Part shown: positions 9,010-18,921 of the stretch, piece by piece
Layout: each line of letters opens with the position of its first letter
Position numbering within the stretch: position 1 is the first letter of the stretch
Source of the DNA: Burkholderia pyrrocinia
GTDB taxonomy: Bacteria > Pseudomonadota > Gammaproteobacteria > Burkholderiales > Burkholderiaceae
Length of the DNA stretch: 64,000 bases
Direction of reading: 5' to 3'
Assembly: GCF_022809715.1 (NCBI RefSeq)
Contig: NZ_CP094460.1
Coordinates: 2,356,001-2,420,000 of the forward strand
Notes under the pieces: model-generated
Told to the model about the DNA's origin: nothing
The model's database searches: none
The model's input: only the letters and a program-made list of their open reading frames with translations
Made by a program: the position numbers and the translations under genes

Positions 9010-10047
9010 ATGCTCACGGTCTACAGCAGCGATCACCACCTGCATCGCGGCGTCGAACTGAAGGACGGCGCGATCACCGAGTCGTTCGAAAACCCCCTTC
9101 GCGCCGAAACGGTGCTCGCGCAGGTCCGCGCGGCCGGCCTCGGCGACGTGATCGCGCCGCGCGCATTCGACCGCGCCAGCTATGCCGGTGCGCACAGCGC
9201 GCGCTACGTCGAGTTCCTCGCCGGCGCATGGGACGAATGGACCGCGACCGGCCGCACCTGCCAGGCGCTGCCGCTGGTGTGGCCGGTGCGCGCGATGCCG
9301 GCTGCCGCGACGCTGCCCGATTTCATCGACGGCAAGCTCGGCTTCTTCGCGATGGACGCCGGCGCGCCGATCAATGCGGGCACGTGGGATGCGGTGAGCG
9401 CGAGCGCGAATTCGGCGTTGACCGGCGCCGACCTGCTGTCGAACGGCGCCGCGCGCGCGGCGTTTGCGCTGTGCCGGCCCCCCGGCCATCACGCGGGCCG
9501 CGAGTACATGGGCGGCTACTGCTACCTGAACAATGCGGCGATCGCGGCGCAGCACGGCATCGCGAGCGGCGCCGCGCGCGTCGCGGTGCTCGACGTCGAT
9601 TTCCATCACGGTAACGGCACGCAGGACATCTTCTACGAACGTGACGACGTGCTGTTCGCGTCGATCCATGGCGAGCCGTCGGTGTCGTACCCGTACTTCT
9701 CAGGCTATGCGGACGAGCGCGGCACGGGCGCGGGCGAAGGCTTCAACCTGAACCTGCCGCTGCCGAAGGGCACGCAGTGGGACACCTACGAAGCGGCGCT
9801 CGGCCATGCGGCGGCCGCGATCGTTGCGCATGCACCAGATCTGCTCGTCGTGTCGCTCGGCGTCGACACGTTCGAGCACGATCCGATCAGCCACTTCCGG
9901 CTGCGCTCGCCCGACTACCTGCGCATCGGCGAGGCGCTCGCGCGCCTGAACCTGCCGACGCTGTTCGTGATGGAAGGCGGCTACATGGTCGACGAGATCG
10001 GCATCAACGCGGTGAACGTACTGCTGGGTTTCGAAGGGCGCGCGTAA
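9010..10047 (+). CDS. Histone-deacetylase-fold acetylpolyamine amidohydrolase-like enzyme
   Basis: A 345-residue zinc hydrolase of the HDAC superfamily. The catalytic signatures are in order: CRPPGHHAG near residue 157, DVDFHHGNGTQDIF near residue 197 (zinc-binding Asp and His), and SLGVDTFEHDPISHF near residue 285. Length and the N-terminal MLTVYSSDHHLHRG match the acetylpolyamine amidohydrolase class, which removes acetyl groups from putrescine, spermidine or related amines. The next gene is a LivJ-type binding protein on the same strand, 70 bp away, and an Lrp regulator is divergent, consistent with an amine or amino-acid utilisation locus. Confidence 0.85.
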   Translation: MLTVYSSDHHLHRGVELKDGAITESFENPLRAETVLAQVRAAGLGDVIAPRAFDRASYAGAHSARYVEFLAGAWDEWTATGRTCQALPLVWPVRAMPAAATLPDFIDGKLGFFAMDAGAPINAGTWDAVSASANSALTGADLLSNGAARAAFALCRPPGHHAGREYMGGYCYLNNAAIAAQHGIASGAARVAVLDVDFHHGNGTQDIFYERDDVLFASIHGEPSVSYPYFSGYADERGTGAGEGFNLNLPLPKGTQWDTYEAALGHAAAAIVAHAPDLLVVSLGVDTFEHDPISHFRLRSPDYLRIGEALARLNLPTLFVMEGGYMVDEIGINAVNVLLGFEGRA

Positions 10048-10117
10048 GCGCGTGGCATTGCCTTCAACGAACGACGTATCCGAACACGAACGAAGTGCGA
10101 CAACGAAGGGGACAAAC

Positions 10118-11260
10118 ATGAATCGACATCACAAGACGGCACTCGCCACCGCGGCCGCGCTGACGTGCGCGCTGTCCGCGTTCTCCGCGCACGCGGACGA
10201 AGTCGTGCGCATCGGCCACGTCGCGCCGTTGACCGGCGCGATCGCGCATCTCGGCAAGGACAGCGAGAACGGCGCGCGGCTCGCGGTCGAGGAAATCAAC
10301 GCGAAGGGGCTCGCGATCGGCGGCAGGAAGGTCACGCTGCAGCTCGACGCGCAGGACGACGCGGGCGATCCGCGCACCGCGACGCAGGTCGCGCAGCGGC
10401 TCGTCGACGACAAGGTCGTCGGCGTGGTCGGCCATCACAACTCGGGCACGTCGATTCCGGCGTCGCGCGTGTATCGCGACGGCGGCGTCGTGCAGATCTC
10501 GCAGGCCGCGACCAACCCGACTTACACGCAGCAGGGCTTCAAGACGACCTATCGCGTGGTCGCGACGGATGCGCAGCAGGGGCCGGCGCTCGCGTCGTAT
10601 GCAGCGAAGAACATGGGCATCAGGACGGTGGCCGTGGTCGACGATTCGACCGCGTACGGGCAGGGCCTCGCGACCGAGTTCGAGAAGGCGGCGAAGGCGG
10701 CCGGCATGAAGATCGTGTCGCGCGACGCGACCAACGACAAGGCGATCGATTTCCGCGCGATCCTCACGAAGATCAAGGGCGCGAACCCGGACGCGATCAT
10801 GTACGGCGGGATGGACGCGACGGGCGGGCCGCTCGCGAAGCAGGCGCGGCAGCTAGGGTTGCGCGCGAAGATCCTCGCCGGTGACGGCGTGTGCTCGACC
10901 GACCTGCCGAAGCTCGCGGGTCCGGCGTCCGACAACGTCGTGTGTTCCGAGGCCGGCATCGCGCTCGAGAAGATGCCGGGCGGCGCGGCGTTCGCGAAGC
11001 GCTACGAAGCGCGTTACCACCAGCCGATGCAGGTGTATGCGCCGTTCTCGTACGACGCGGTCTACATCATCGTCGACGCGATGAAGCGCGCGAACTCGAC
11101 CGACCCGGCGAAGGTGCTGGCCGCGATGCCGGCCACCGACTATCGCGGCGTGATCGGCGAAACCAGCTTCACGCCGCAGGGCGACCTGAAGCACGGCGCG
11201 ATCTCGGTGTTCACGTACAAGAGCGGCAGGAAGGCGCTGCTCGATATCGTGAAGATGTAA
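10118..11260 (+). CDS. Branched-chain amino acid ABC transporter substrate-binding protein (LivJ-like)
   Basis: A 380-residue periplasmic type I binding protein. A signal peptide (MNRHHKTALATAAALTCALS, ending AHA) precedes the mature start DEVVRIGHVAPLTGAIAHLG, and VVGHHNSGTSIPASRVY is the ligand-binding lobe signature. The start is chosen for the signal peptide and the upstream AAGGGGA. No permease or ATPase genes (livHMGF) follow, so it must share a transporter encoded elsewhere or act as a receptor. The neighbouring deacetylase-like enzyme hints at an acylated amine ligand; that is inference. Confidence 0.88.
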   Translation: MNRHHKTALATAAALTCALSAFSAHADEVVRIGHVAPLTGAIAHLGKDSENGARLAVEEINAKGLAIGGRKVTLQLDAQDDAGDPRTATQVAQRLVDDKVVGVVGHHNSGTSIPASRVYRDGGVVQISQAATNPTYTQQGFKTTYRVVATDAQQGPALASYAAKNMGIRTVAVVDDSTAYGQGLATEFEKAAKAAGMKIVSRDATNDKAIDFRAILTKIKGANPDAIMYGGMDATGGPLAKQARQLGLRAKILAGDGVCSTDLPKLAGPASDNVVCSEAGIALEKMPGGAAFAKRYEARYHQPMQVYAPFSYDAVYIIVDAMKRANSTDPAKVLAAMPATDYRGVIGETSFTPQGDLKHGAISVFTYKSGRKALLDIVKM

Positions 11261-11320
11261 CGACGAAGCCGGGGCGCGCCGCGCGTCACGCGCGGTTGCG
11301 CGCCCCGATGTCGTTACGCG

Positions 11321-12190
11321 TTACGACGCCCGCACGCGCACCCTGTCCGCGCGACGTTCCGCGTCGTGCACGATGTGCAGCTCGCGCGTGCGGATCGGCA
11401 GCGCGCAGTCTGCATCGGCGAGCGCCTTGCGCACCTGGCGGGCGAGGCGCCAGCGCATCACCCAGAAGTTGTCGGTATGCGTCCACACGCGCATGTTCGC
11501 GACGGCCGTGCTGTCGTCGAAGCGCATCACCATCACGTCCGGCGCCGGATCCTGCAGCACGTCGGGATCGGCTTCGGCCAGCGCGCGCAGCGCGTCGAGC
11601 GCGCGATCGATATCGTCGTGCACGGACACCTCGACTTCGAGATCGAGGCGGCGCGTCGGATTGCGTGTGTAGTTGCGGATCGAGCTGCCCCACAGCGCGC
11701 TGTTCGGCACGAATTCGCAGATGCCGTCCGGCTTGGTCAGCCGCGTCATGAACAGCCCGACCTCGTCGACGGTGCCCGCGACGCCCGTGCCGCCGTCGAT
11801 ATAGTCGCCGACCTTGAACGGCCGCAGCAGCAGAAGCATGATGCCGGCCGCGATGTTCTGCATCGTGCCCTGCAGCGCGAGCCCGATCGCGAGGCCGGCC
11901 GCGCCGAGCACCGCGACGATGCTCGCGGTTTCGATGCCGAGCTGCGACAGCGCGCCGACGATCGCGACGATGCGGACGCCCCACACGGCGACGTCGCAGA
12001 GAATCGGCCGCAGCGTGTCGTCGACGCGCTCCTTGTTCGAGAGCAACCGGTTCAGCCAGTTGCCGACGCGTTTCGACAGCCACCAGCCTGCGACGAGCAG
12101 CGCAAGGCCGGCGCTCAGCTTGATGGAAAGGGTGGACAGTGCGTTCCACAGGAACGTCCAGCGTTCCGGATGAAGATGATCGAGAAACAT
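11321..12190 (-). CDS. Small-conductance mechanosensitive channel (MscS family)
   Basis: A 289-residue channel. TM segments are seen at about residues 18-40, 65-85 and 92-115. The pore-lining third helix contains AVLGAAGLAIGLALQG with the Ala/Gly packing typical of MscS, followed by RPFKVGDYI and the beta domain. It releases osmolytes on hypo-osmotic shock. The ATG at 12190 (MFLDHLHPERWTF) was chosen because upstream codons look non-coding. A strong palindrome lies between this gene and the divergent M23 peptidase gene. Confidence 0.88.
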   Translation of the reverse strand: MFLDHLHPERWTFLWNALSTLSIKLSAGLALLVAGWWLSKRVGNWLNRLLSNKERVDDTLRPILCDVAVWGVRIVAIVGALSQLGIETASIVAVLGAAGLAIGLALQGTMQNIAAGIMLLLLRPFKVGDYIDGGTGVAGTVDEVGLFMTRLTKPDGICEFVPNSALWGSSIRNYTRNPTRRLDLEVEVSVHDDIDRALDALRALAEADPDVLQDPAPDVMVMRFDDSTAVANMRVWTHTDNFWVMRWRLARQVRKALADADCALPIRTRELHIVHDAERRADRVRVRAS

Positions 12191-12385
12191 GACGGGATTC
12201 CGGGTTGAAGATACATGGCGCGACGCGTAGCGCTTCCGTCTCGGTCGGAAAGGCTTGCGCTCGCGCGGGCAGCCCTCGACTGTACACGTCACACGATGTT
12301 TCGCGCGAATGCATGAGGTCGAACTGCCCTGTCGTCGGACGGCGAAATCGCGATTTCGTTCTAGTACTAATCGACTGTTCCATAA

Positions 12386-12403
12386 AATAGGATTCGTCCT
12401 ATT
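12386..12403. promoter_or_regulatory. 18-bp palindrome AATAGGATTCGTCCTATT between divergent genes
   Basis: Perfect 7-bp arms (AATAGGA/TCCTATT) around TTCG. It lies in the 327-bp divergent region between the MscS and M23 genes, 115 bp before the M23 start. The same TAGGA-N4-TCCTA layout recurs upstream of the trimeric adhesin at 56313-56326, and it resembles the dispersed AATCRGAC-NN-GTCYGATT family. Nothing else is recognised in this gap. Confidence 0.5.
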
Positions 12404-12517
12404 CAGCGATTTCAAGCACGCCGATACACTCGGTTTCAAGTTGCCGGATCGCGACGATCGTTCCTCCGCGATACCCGGTCCTTTCCCGATTTTTCATTGA
12501 TAGCGAGTGACGACGTC

Positions 12518-13882
12518 ATGCGGTTGAACCTGCGTTTCCGTCTCGCACGCGAACAAGGTCAACCCGCCCGACGCGGCGTTTGCTGTTTCCCGATTCGCCG
12601 TGTGCTGCTGCGCGGTGCCGTCGCGGCGGCCTGCGTCGCCGGCGCACACGGTGCGGCAGCACAGGCGTTTAACGACGCCGCGCCGTTCACGCCCGTGACG
12701 GCGGAAACGGCAGACCTTGTCGACGTGCCTTTTTTCAGTTCTGCCCGAACGACGTGGGGCGGCTTGCGTGCATCGTCGGCGGCGCCGCTCGACGTCGCGT
12801 ACGCATCGCATGCGTCGAACCTGCCGACGGGCGACGATCCCGTTGCCCGCTTCGGCGCATGCGTGGCTTACCGCGTGCTTTGCGACGCGGCGCGCGGTGC
12901 GATCGAACGTGGCTACGCGACGCGGTTCGCGTACGGCATTGCATCGCCGTTGCCGTCGATGGGTGCGCAGCCGGCATTCGAGCGGGGCTCCGTCGATCTG
13001 GCGTCGGCCGAGCCGTTCATGCTCGCGGCGCCGGATCGCAGCACGCGCGCCGGTGCGATTACAGGCAGCCTGCGGGCGTCGCTGGCGCGCGCCGAACTGC
13101 CTGCCGGCGTCGCGGCGCAGGTCGTCCGTTTGCTGGCCGGGCGCATCGACCCGAAGCAGCGTGGCGCGATTGGCGACACCTTCCGCGTGGCATTCGAACC
13201 GGACGACGACGCGACGCTGCAGGGCGGCGTGCGCGTGACGGCGCTCGACGTGCGTTTTCGCGGCCAGCAGGTGGCGGGCGTGTGGTTTGCGCCCGACGCC
13301 GGCTCGCCGGGCGCGTATTACGACCTCGACGGCGTGCCGCTCGCCGGTGCGCATTTCGCGATGCCGGTCGCCGCGACGCGGATCAGCTCGCAGTTCGGCG
13401 CGCGCGTGCATCCGGTGACCGGCACGCGCCACGTGCATTCCGGCGTCGATCTGGCTGCGCCGACGGGCCGTGCCGTCCATGCGTCGGAGAACGGCGTCGT
13501 GTCGTTCATCGGCACCGAGCCGCGCGGCTACGGCAAGTACGTGGTAATTCGTCACGACGGCGGCTATGCGTCGTACTACGCGCACCTGTCGGCGTTCGAG
13601 CCGACGCTGCGAACCGGCACGCGCGTCGAGCGCGGCCAGCGTGTCGGCGCCGTCGGCAGTACGGGGACCGCGACCGGCCCGCATCTGCATTTCGAGGTCC
13701 GGCGAAACGCCCGTCTCGTCGATCCGGTCGCGCTCGTGCAGGCAGCCAACGCGGCAAAGCTGAAGGGCGAACTGCGTGTCGCGTTCAACCGCGTGGCTCA
13801 TGCCGCCCGTACGCAGTTGGCGTCGGCCACGTGGACACAGCCGGTCGCCATGTCGACGGCAGTCGAGCCGCATACGGGCTGA
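12518..13882 (+). CDS. M23-family peptidoglycan endopeptidase
   Basis: A 454-residue exported zinc metallopeptidase. The N-terminus has a basic stretch then a hydrophobic segment (LLRGAVAAACVAGAHG, about residues 29-44) ending AAAQA, a signal peptide. The C-terminal LytM/M23 domain (about residues 285-415) shows the zinc ligands in HVHSGVDLAAPTG (HxxxD) and GPHLHFEVRR (HxH). The middle region resembles the N-terminal domain of cell-wall endopeptidases that hold substrate. It should cleave peptide cross-links in the periplasm. The start at the ATG is preferred over a TTG seven codons upstream. Confidence 0.88.
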   Translation: MRLNLRFRLAREQGQPARRGVCCFPIRRVLLRGAVAAACVAGAHGAAAQAFNDAAPFTPVTAETADLVDVPFFSSARTTWGGLRASSAAPLDVAYASHASNLPTGDDPVARFGACVAYRVLCDAARGAIERGYATRFAYGIASPLPSMGAQPAFERGSVDLASAEPFMLAAPDRSTRAGAITGSLRASLARAELPAGVAAQVVRLLAGRIDPKQRGAIGDTFRVAFEPDDDATLQGGVRVTALDVRFRGQQVAGVWFAPDAGSPGAYYDLDGVPLAGAHFAMPVAATRISSQFGARVHPVTGTRHVHSGVDLAAPTGRAVHASENGVVSFIGTEPRGYGKYVVIRHDGGYASYYAHLSAFEPTLRTGTRVERGQRVGAVGSTGTATGPHLHFEVRRNARLVDPVALVQAANAAKLKGELRVAFNRVAHAARTQLASATWTQPVAMSTAVEPHTG

Positions 13883-14207
13883 TCGCTAGCGCCGGATGCC
13901 GGCCGCTGCGGTCGGCGTCGCAGCACCAGCACGCGCAGTCGCGCAGCGGCAGCGATATTCCGAGGTACGTCCGCGTTTGAACGGCAGGTCATCGTGCGAA
14001 GCAACATCGCTGAATGGCGTGCGGCAACACATGCACGGCGAATCGTTTAATAAATTGCGTCAAATTTTCCGATTGCTTCGGACTGCATCGCGATCACTTT
14101 CAGCGCGTGAGCGAAAGCCGGCAAATTCAACCGGTTTTTCGTTCCATCGCGAATGCGACGCTTGCCGCATCTCCGAATGCTGCGCAGCGGCAGAAACCGT
14201 TCCCATT
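13883..14207. other. Intergenic region with no recognised gene
   Basis: About 325 bp downstream of the M23 peptidase gene. Its right half becomes A/T-richer towards the autotransporter promoter. No open frame with coding character was found on either strand. Confidence 0.5.
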
Positions 14208-14292
14208 ATTTCTCGTTGAGAAATTAATCGCCGGCTGATTTCCAATATCACACGAACTGACCTTGCGATTATTTCAAGACAGGTGATATAAC
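14208..14292 (+). promoter_or_regulatory. Promoter region of the autotransporter gene
   Basis: A sigma-70-like promoter is visible: TTGCGA at 14263-14268 and TATAAC at 14287-14292 with 18-bp spacing, in unusually A/T-rich DNA, about 55 bp before the start codon. A hairpin with arms ATTTCTC/GAGAAAT at 14208-14224 lies upstream and could be an operator. Confidence 0.5.
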
Positions 14293-14347
14293 CCGTTCCA
14301 CGCACCGATTTGCAGCAATAACGTCACCAATAAATGCGAGCGGAACG

Positions 14348-17300
14348 ATGAAAAGAAAAACGCGGAACCTGGGTTTGGGTGGGATGGCGATCCTGACCGG
14401 CGCGATGCCGGTGGGCGCCCATGCGGCATGCTCGGCCACCGCGCCGGGCAGCGGCACGACGGTCACGTGTTCCGGCGCCAATGCGCCGTCGGTCGTGGCC
14501 ACGGCCGGCAGCACCAACGTGACGGTCAACCTCGATTCGACCGTGACGGGCAGCTATGTGCTGACGTCCACGCCGACGCCGTTTTCCGTCGACACGTCGA
14601 GCGCGATCACCAACAACGGCAACCTGTCGATGTCCGGCAACGGCACGGGCGTCGCGAACCGCGGCGCGGTGCTGCTCGGCGTGAACAACGGCAATACGCT
14701 CACCAATGCCGCGACCGGCGTGATTTCGACGACTGGTCAGTACAACGACGGGATGGCCGCGAACGGCAACAACAACACGCTCGTCAACAACGGCACGATC
14801 ACGACCAGCGGCAACAATGCGTACGGGATGACGGCCGCGTGGGGGCAGAGTAATCCCGGCGCGTCGGGCAACCAGATCGTCAACACCGGCACCGTGACGA
14901 CGTCCGGCAACAACGCGCGCGCGGCGTCGCTGCTCGGCGGCAACGGCACGATCATCAACAGCGGCACGCTGACGTCGAACGGCCGCGATGCGCCGGCCGT
15001 CTACATGCAGGGCAACAACGACACGCTGGTCAACAGCGGCACGATCCAGACGACGGGCACCGCGACGAGCGGCGGCAGCGTCGACGCGGTCGTGTCGAAC
15101 ACGCTCGGCAGCTCGTTTACCGCAACGATCACGAACCAGGCCGGCGGCAGGATCATCAGCAACAACGGCATCGGCGTGCGCTCGACCAACGGCGCGACGA
15201 CGATCACCAACGCGGGGCTGATCCAGGGCGGCGGCGGCACCGCGATCCAGGGAGGCAGCGGCAACGTGACGCTGATCCTGCAGACGGGCTCGCAGATCGT
15301 CGGCACGGCGAACGGCGGCGGCGGCGCCAACACCGTGACGCTGCAGGGCACGGGCACCGCGTCGAACGCGTTCACGAATTTCCAGAGCCTGACGATGGCC
15401 GGCACGGACTGGACGTGGGCCGGCACCGGCACGTTCTCGACCGCGCTCGTGCAGAGCGGCACGCTGAATCTCACCGGCACGCTCGGCACGACGACGGCGT
15501 CGGTCGTCGCGACCGTGAACGCGGGCGCGACGCTGCAGGCGAATGCGTCGAACCTGCCGCTGTCCGTGACCGACAACGGCCTCGTGCGCTTCCAGCAGGA
15601 CAGCGCCGGCACGTACACGGGCACGATCGGCGGCTCGGGCGCGGTGGAGAAAACCGGCGCGGGCACGCTGACGGTCGCGCCTTCGTCGGCCGGCGGCAAC
15701 ACGTATTCGGGCGGCACGACGATCACGCAGGGCACGTTGACGGTCGCGGCCGACAATGCGCTCGGCGCATCGTCAGGAAACCTGACGTTCAACGGCGGCA
15801 CGCTGCAGCTCGGCAGTTCGTTCAATCTGGCATCGGGCCGCGCGGTGTCGATCACGTCGAACAACGGCACGATCGATACGCAGGGCTTCAATTCGACGTT
15901 GACGCAGGGCATCGCCGGTGCGGGTTCGCTGACGAAGCTCGGCAGCGGCACGCTGACGCTGAACGGAGCGAGCAGCTACTCGGGCAGCACGAACGTGAAC
16001 GCCGGCACGGTGATCGTCGGCGACGGTACGAGCGCGTCGGCGGCGCTGGGCGGCGGCGGGCCGGTGACGGTTGCATCGGGCGCGACGCTCGGCGGCTACG
16101 GCAGCGTGACGGGCAACGTGACCAACAACGGCACGATCTCGGTCGCGAATGCGCTGGCAAGCCTCGCGAGCGGCGCGACCGGCAATTTCCGGATCAACGG
16201 CAACCTGACCAACGCGGGGCTCGTGCAGCTCGGCGGCAGCGGCGTGGGCAACGCGCTGACGGTGGCCGGCAACTATGTCGGCCAGAACGCGACGATCGCA
16301 TTGAACACGACGCTCGCCGGCGACGGCGCGCCGTCGGACAAGCTGGTCGTCAGCGGCGGCACGGCGAGCGGCGCGAGCATGCTGAAGGTGACGAACGTCG
16401 GCGGCGCGGGCGCACTGACGACCGGCGACGGCATCCAGGTCGTGCAGGCTACCAACGGCGCGACGTCGAGCGCGGGTGCGTTCACGTTGTCGGGCGGCAC
16501 GGTGAGCGCTGGCGCGTATTCATACTTCCTCGCGAAAGGCGGCGCGGCGGCCGGCACCGGCGACAGCTGGTACCTGCGCAACACGGTGCCGCCGAAGCCG
16601 CAGCCGCGGGTCGTCGAACCTGGGCAGCCGACACCGCCGCCCGTGGTGCCGGTCACGCCGGCCGAAGGCACGCCCGAATCGATCGTCGAAGCCGTCGCCG
16701 ATGCCGGCACCGGCGGCAGCCCGGAGCCGATCTTCCGCCCCGAAGTGCCGCTGTATGCAGAGGCACCGGCCGTAGCGCGGCAACTCGGCCTGCTGCAGAT
16801 CGACACGTTCCATGACCGGCAGGGCGAACAGGGGCTGCTGAGCGAGAGTGGCCCGATGCCTGCGTCGTGGGCGCGCGTGTGGGGCGGCAACAGCAACATC
16901 AAGCAGAAGGGCGATGCGACGCCGTCGTTCGACGGCACGGTGTGGGGGATGCAGGTCGGCCAGGATCTGTATGCGGACAACAGCCCGAGCGGTCATCGCA
17001 ATTACTACGGCTTTTTCCTCGGTTTCGCGCGCGCGGTCGGCGACGTGAACGGCTTCGCGCTCGCGCAGCCCGATCTCGGCGTCGGCACGCTGCAGATCAA
17101 TTCGTACAACCTCGGCGGCTACTGGACGCATATCGGCCCGGGCGGCTGGTACACGGACGCCGTCGTGATGGGCAGTGCGCTGACGGTGCGCACGCACTCG
17201 AACGACAACGTGAACGGCTCGACGGACGGCAACGCGTTCACGGGTTCGGTGGAGGCCGGCTTTCCGGTCGCGCTCGGCTACGGGCTGACGCTGGAGCCGC

Positions 17301-17683
17301 AGGCGCAACTCGTATGGCAGTACCTGTCGCTCGGCAGGTTCAACGACGGGGTGTCGGACGTGACGTGGAACAACGGCAACACGTTCGTCGGCCGGATCGG
17401 CGCACGGCTGCAATGGGCGTTCGATGCGAGCGGCGTGAGCTGGAAGCCTTACCTGCGCGTGAACGTGCTGCGCTCGTTCGGCGCGGACGACAAGACCACG
17501 TTCGGCGGCTCGACGACGATCGGCACGCAGGTCGGGCAGACGGCCGGGCAGATCGGCGCGGGGCTGGTCGCGCAGTTGACGAAGCGCGGCAGCGTGTATG
17601 CGACGGTCAGCTACCTGACGAACCTCGGCGGCGAGCATCAGCGCACGATTACCGGCAATGCGGGCGTGCGGTGGGCGTGGTAG
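14348..17683 (+). CDS. Type Va autotransporter, beta-helical passenger with C-terminal barrel
   Basis: A 1111-residue outer-membrane autotransporter. A signal peptide (MKRKTRNLGLGGMAILTG, cleavage after AHA) precedes a Gly/Ala/Thr/Asn-rich passenger (residues about 28-740) of repeated NNGTI/TTSGN-type strands that should fold as a right-handed beta-helix. Passenger-associated repeats such as YSGGTTITQGTLTVA lie near residues 455-470 and again near 540. A Pro-rich linker (about residues 745-775) leads to the roughly 280-residue beta-barrel, which ends NAGVRWAW with the expected C-terminal aromatic. No protease or lipase motif was seen, so adhesion or autoaggregation is likely. It is monocistronic. 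Confidence 0.9.
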   Translation: MKRKTRNLGLGGMAILTGAMPVGAHAACSATAPGSGTTVTCSGANAPSVVATAGSTNVTVNLDSTVTGSYVLTSTPTPFSVDTSSAITNNGNLSMSGNGTGVANRGAVLLGVNNGNTLTNAATGVISTTGQYNDGMAANGNNNTLVNNGTITTSGNNAYGMTAAWGQSNPGASGNQIVNTGTVTTSGNNARAASLLGGNGTIINSGTLTSNGRDAPAVYMQGNNDTLVNSGTIQTTGTATSGGSVDAVVSNTLGSSFTATITNQAGGRIISNNGIGVRSTNGATTITNAGLIQGGGGTAIQGGSGNVTLILQTGSQIVGTANGGGGANTVTLQGTGTASNAFTNFQSLTMAGTDWTWAGTGTFSTALVQSGTLNLTGTLGTTTASVVATVNAGATLQANASNLPLSVTDNGLVRFQQDSAGTYTGTIGGSGAVEKTGAGTLTVAPSSAGGNTYSGGTTITQGTLTVAADNALGASSGNLTFNGGTLQLGSSFNLASGRAVSITSNNGTIDTQGFNSTLTQGIAGAGSLTKLGSGTLTLNGASSYSGSTNVNAGTVIVGDGTSASAALGGGGPVTVASGATLGGYGSVTGNVTNNGTISVANALASLASGATGNFRINGNLTNAGLVQLGGSGVGNALTVAGNYVGQNATIALNTTLAGDGAPSDKLVVSGGTASGASMLKVTNVGGAGALTTGDGIQVVQATNGATSSAGAFTLSGGTVSAGAYSYFLAKGGAAAGTGDSWYLRNTVPPKPQPRVVEPGQPTPPPVVPVTPAEGTPESIVEAVADAGTGGSPEPIFRPEVPLYAEAPAVARQLGLLQIDTFHDRQGEQGLLSESGPMPASWARVWGGNSNIKQKGDATPSFDGTVWGMQVGQDLYADNSPSGHRNYYGFFLGFARAVGDVNGFALAQPDLGVGTLQINSYNLGGYWTHIGPGGWYTDAVVMGSALTVRTHSNDNVNGSTDGNAFTGSVEAGFPVALGYGLTLEPQAQLVWQYLSLGRFNDGVSDVTWNNGNTFVGRIGARLQWAFDASGVSWKPYLRVNVLRSFGADDKTTFGGSTTIGTQVGQTAGQIGAGLVAQLTKRGSVYATVSYLTNLGGEHQRTITGNAGVRWAW

Positions 17684-17703
17684 CGGGGCACGCGGCGATC
17701 TGA

Positions 17704-17958
17704 CTGGGGCGCGAGCGCTCGATGCTCGCATATGGCAGCGTGTCGTTACCTGGAGCACTACAGTGTTTGAACCCGATGACCGCGCCCACCGGCCACCATC
17801 GAACGCCCGCGCCGCAGCGAGATCTTGCGCGGTATCCGGATGGCCGGCGGTCGAGGCCCGCGCCGCAAAACCCAGGCCGTCGGTTGCTTGCCGAACCGGA
17901 ACCGCGCGGCAACAGAGTAGCCCGGGGTGCGGCGCGGGCCAATCGGCCTGGTCTGATT
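17704..17958 (+). repeat. Composite structured intergenic repeat, copy 1
   Basis: The left stem arm (17705-17724) and right arm (17798-17817) are imperfectly complementary and enclose box A (GCTCGCATATGGCAGCG, 17724-17740) and box B (CGCGCCCACCGGCCACC, 17781-17797). A second inverted repeat around GCGCGGTATCCGG follows. The unit ends in the palindrome AATCGGCCTGGTCTGATT at 17941-17958. It fills the gap between the convergent autotransporter and bclB genes. Confidence 0.7.
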
Positions 17959-17981
17959 TTGCGTGGGTCGCGATTCGGCGA

Positions 17982-18722
17982 TCAGCCGAGCGGCCAGTTC
18001 AGGATCGCAATCCCGTCGTTGTAGTCGCCGTCCGTACCGTCCTCCGATCCGACCAGCCCGAAGTAGGTCTTCTTGAAGATGTCGACCTGTCGCGAGCCGA
18101 TCTTCGACGGCTTGCCGTTCGCCGTCACGACCACGCGCACCTTCCCCTTGCCCGAATTCAGCACTTGCGTGTTCAGGTTCGCGTCCTGCGTGCCGGCGCC
18201 CTGGAACGTCGCGGCCGGTTTCGGGTTGTCGTCGACGAATACCTCGATCGTCTGCTGTGCGGCAGAGTTGACGAGCGCCGTCACGCCGAACGCGATGTTC
18301 GGCGGCAGGTTGAAGATGCCGTCGCGTTCGCCGCCGGCATTCGTCGCGGGGTCGGGCTGCGCGGGTTGCGGTTGCGCCGTCGCTTTCGCGAAGTACGTGA
18401 CCACCGCGCCGATGCCGAACTTCGCGGCAGCGCCCGGCAGCACGCCGGGTGCACCGGCCCACGTCACCGTGCAGGCGTCGATCTTCCCGGTCGTGTCGGT
18501 CTTGACCTTGTTCATCCAGCTGCTGATGTCGAAGCTGTACGGCACGGTGGAGAGGTGGACGAACACATCGAATTGCGGCAGCTTCTCGACGAGCTGCGCG
18601 GTCATGAACTGACGCATCCGGTCGAGCACGGCCTGGTCGCCGCCGGCCTGCACGGCGAGCGCGTCGTTGCCGGCGAGTTGCAGCAGTGCGTACAGATCGT
18701 CATGGGTAAAGGGTTGTGGCAT
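17982..18722 (-). CDS. bclB: LecB-type calcium-dependent lectin BC2L-B
   Basis: A 246-residue two-domain lectin. The C-terminal domain (about residues 133-246), from GIFNLPPNIAFGVTAL to the terminal LNWPLG, is the PA-IIL/LecB fold. Its acidic calcium loop EDGTDGDYNDG and C-terminal glycine should ligate two Ca2+ ions with the bound mannose or fucose. The N-terminal domain (residues 1-125) has no relative that I recognise; it is linked by a Pro/Gln/Ala stretch. The ATG at 18722 has a GAGGA ribosome-binding site. It is the last gene of bclACB. No signal peptide is present, though such lectins reach the cell surface. Confidence 0.9.
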   Translation of the reverse strand: MPQPFTHDDLYALLQLAGNDALAVQAGGDQAVLDRMRQFMTAQLVEKLPQFDVFVHLSTVPYSFDISSWMNKVKTDTTGKIDACTVTWAGAPGVLPGAAAKFGIGAVVTYFAKATAQPQPAQPDPATNAGGERDGIFNLPPNIAFGVTALVNSAAQQTIEVFVDDNPKPAATFQGAGTQDANLNTQVLNSGKGKVRVVVTANGKPSKIGSRQVDIFKKTYFGLVGSEDGTDGDYNDGIAILNWPLG

Positions 18723-18921
18723 GTCGTCCTCGTCGTAATGGAAGGTCTCGCGTCGCGCGGCCGACGAATCGGTTTCGCCGTGTCGCGCGCGGAGCAAAGC
18801 GTGGGCAGTCGCGGCTGCCCGAATGAATCGCAATGCGTGGTTGGCCCTGTCGTCATTGCGATACCGAAAGCGGCGCGCAATCCATGCCGCGCCGTGCGTC
18901 CCTGTTATTGACGTCCGTCGA

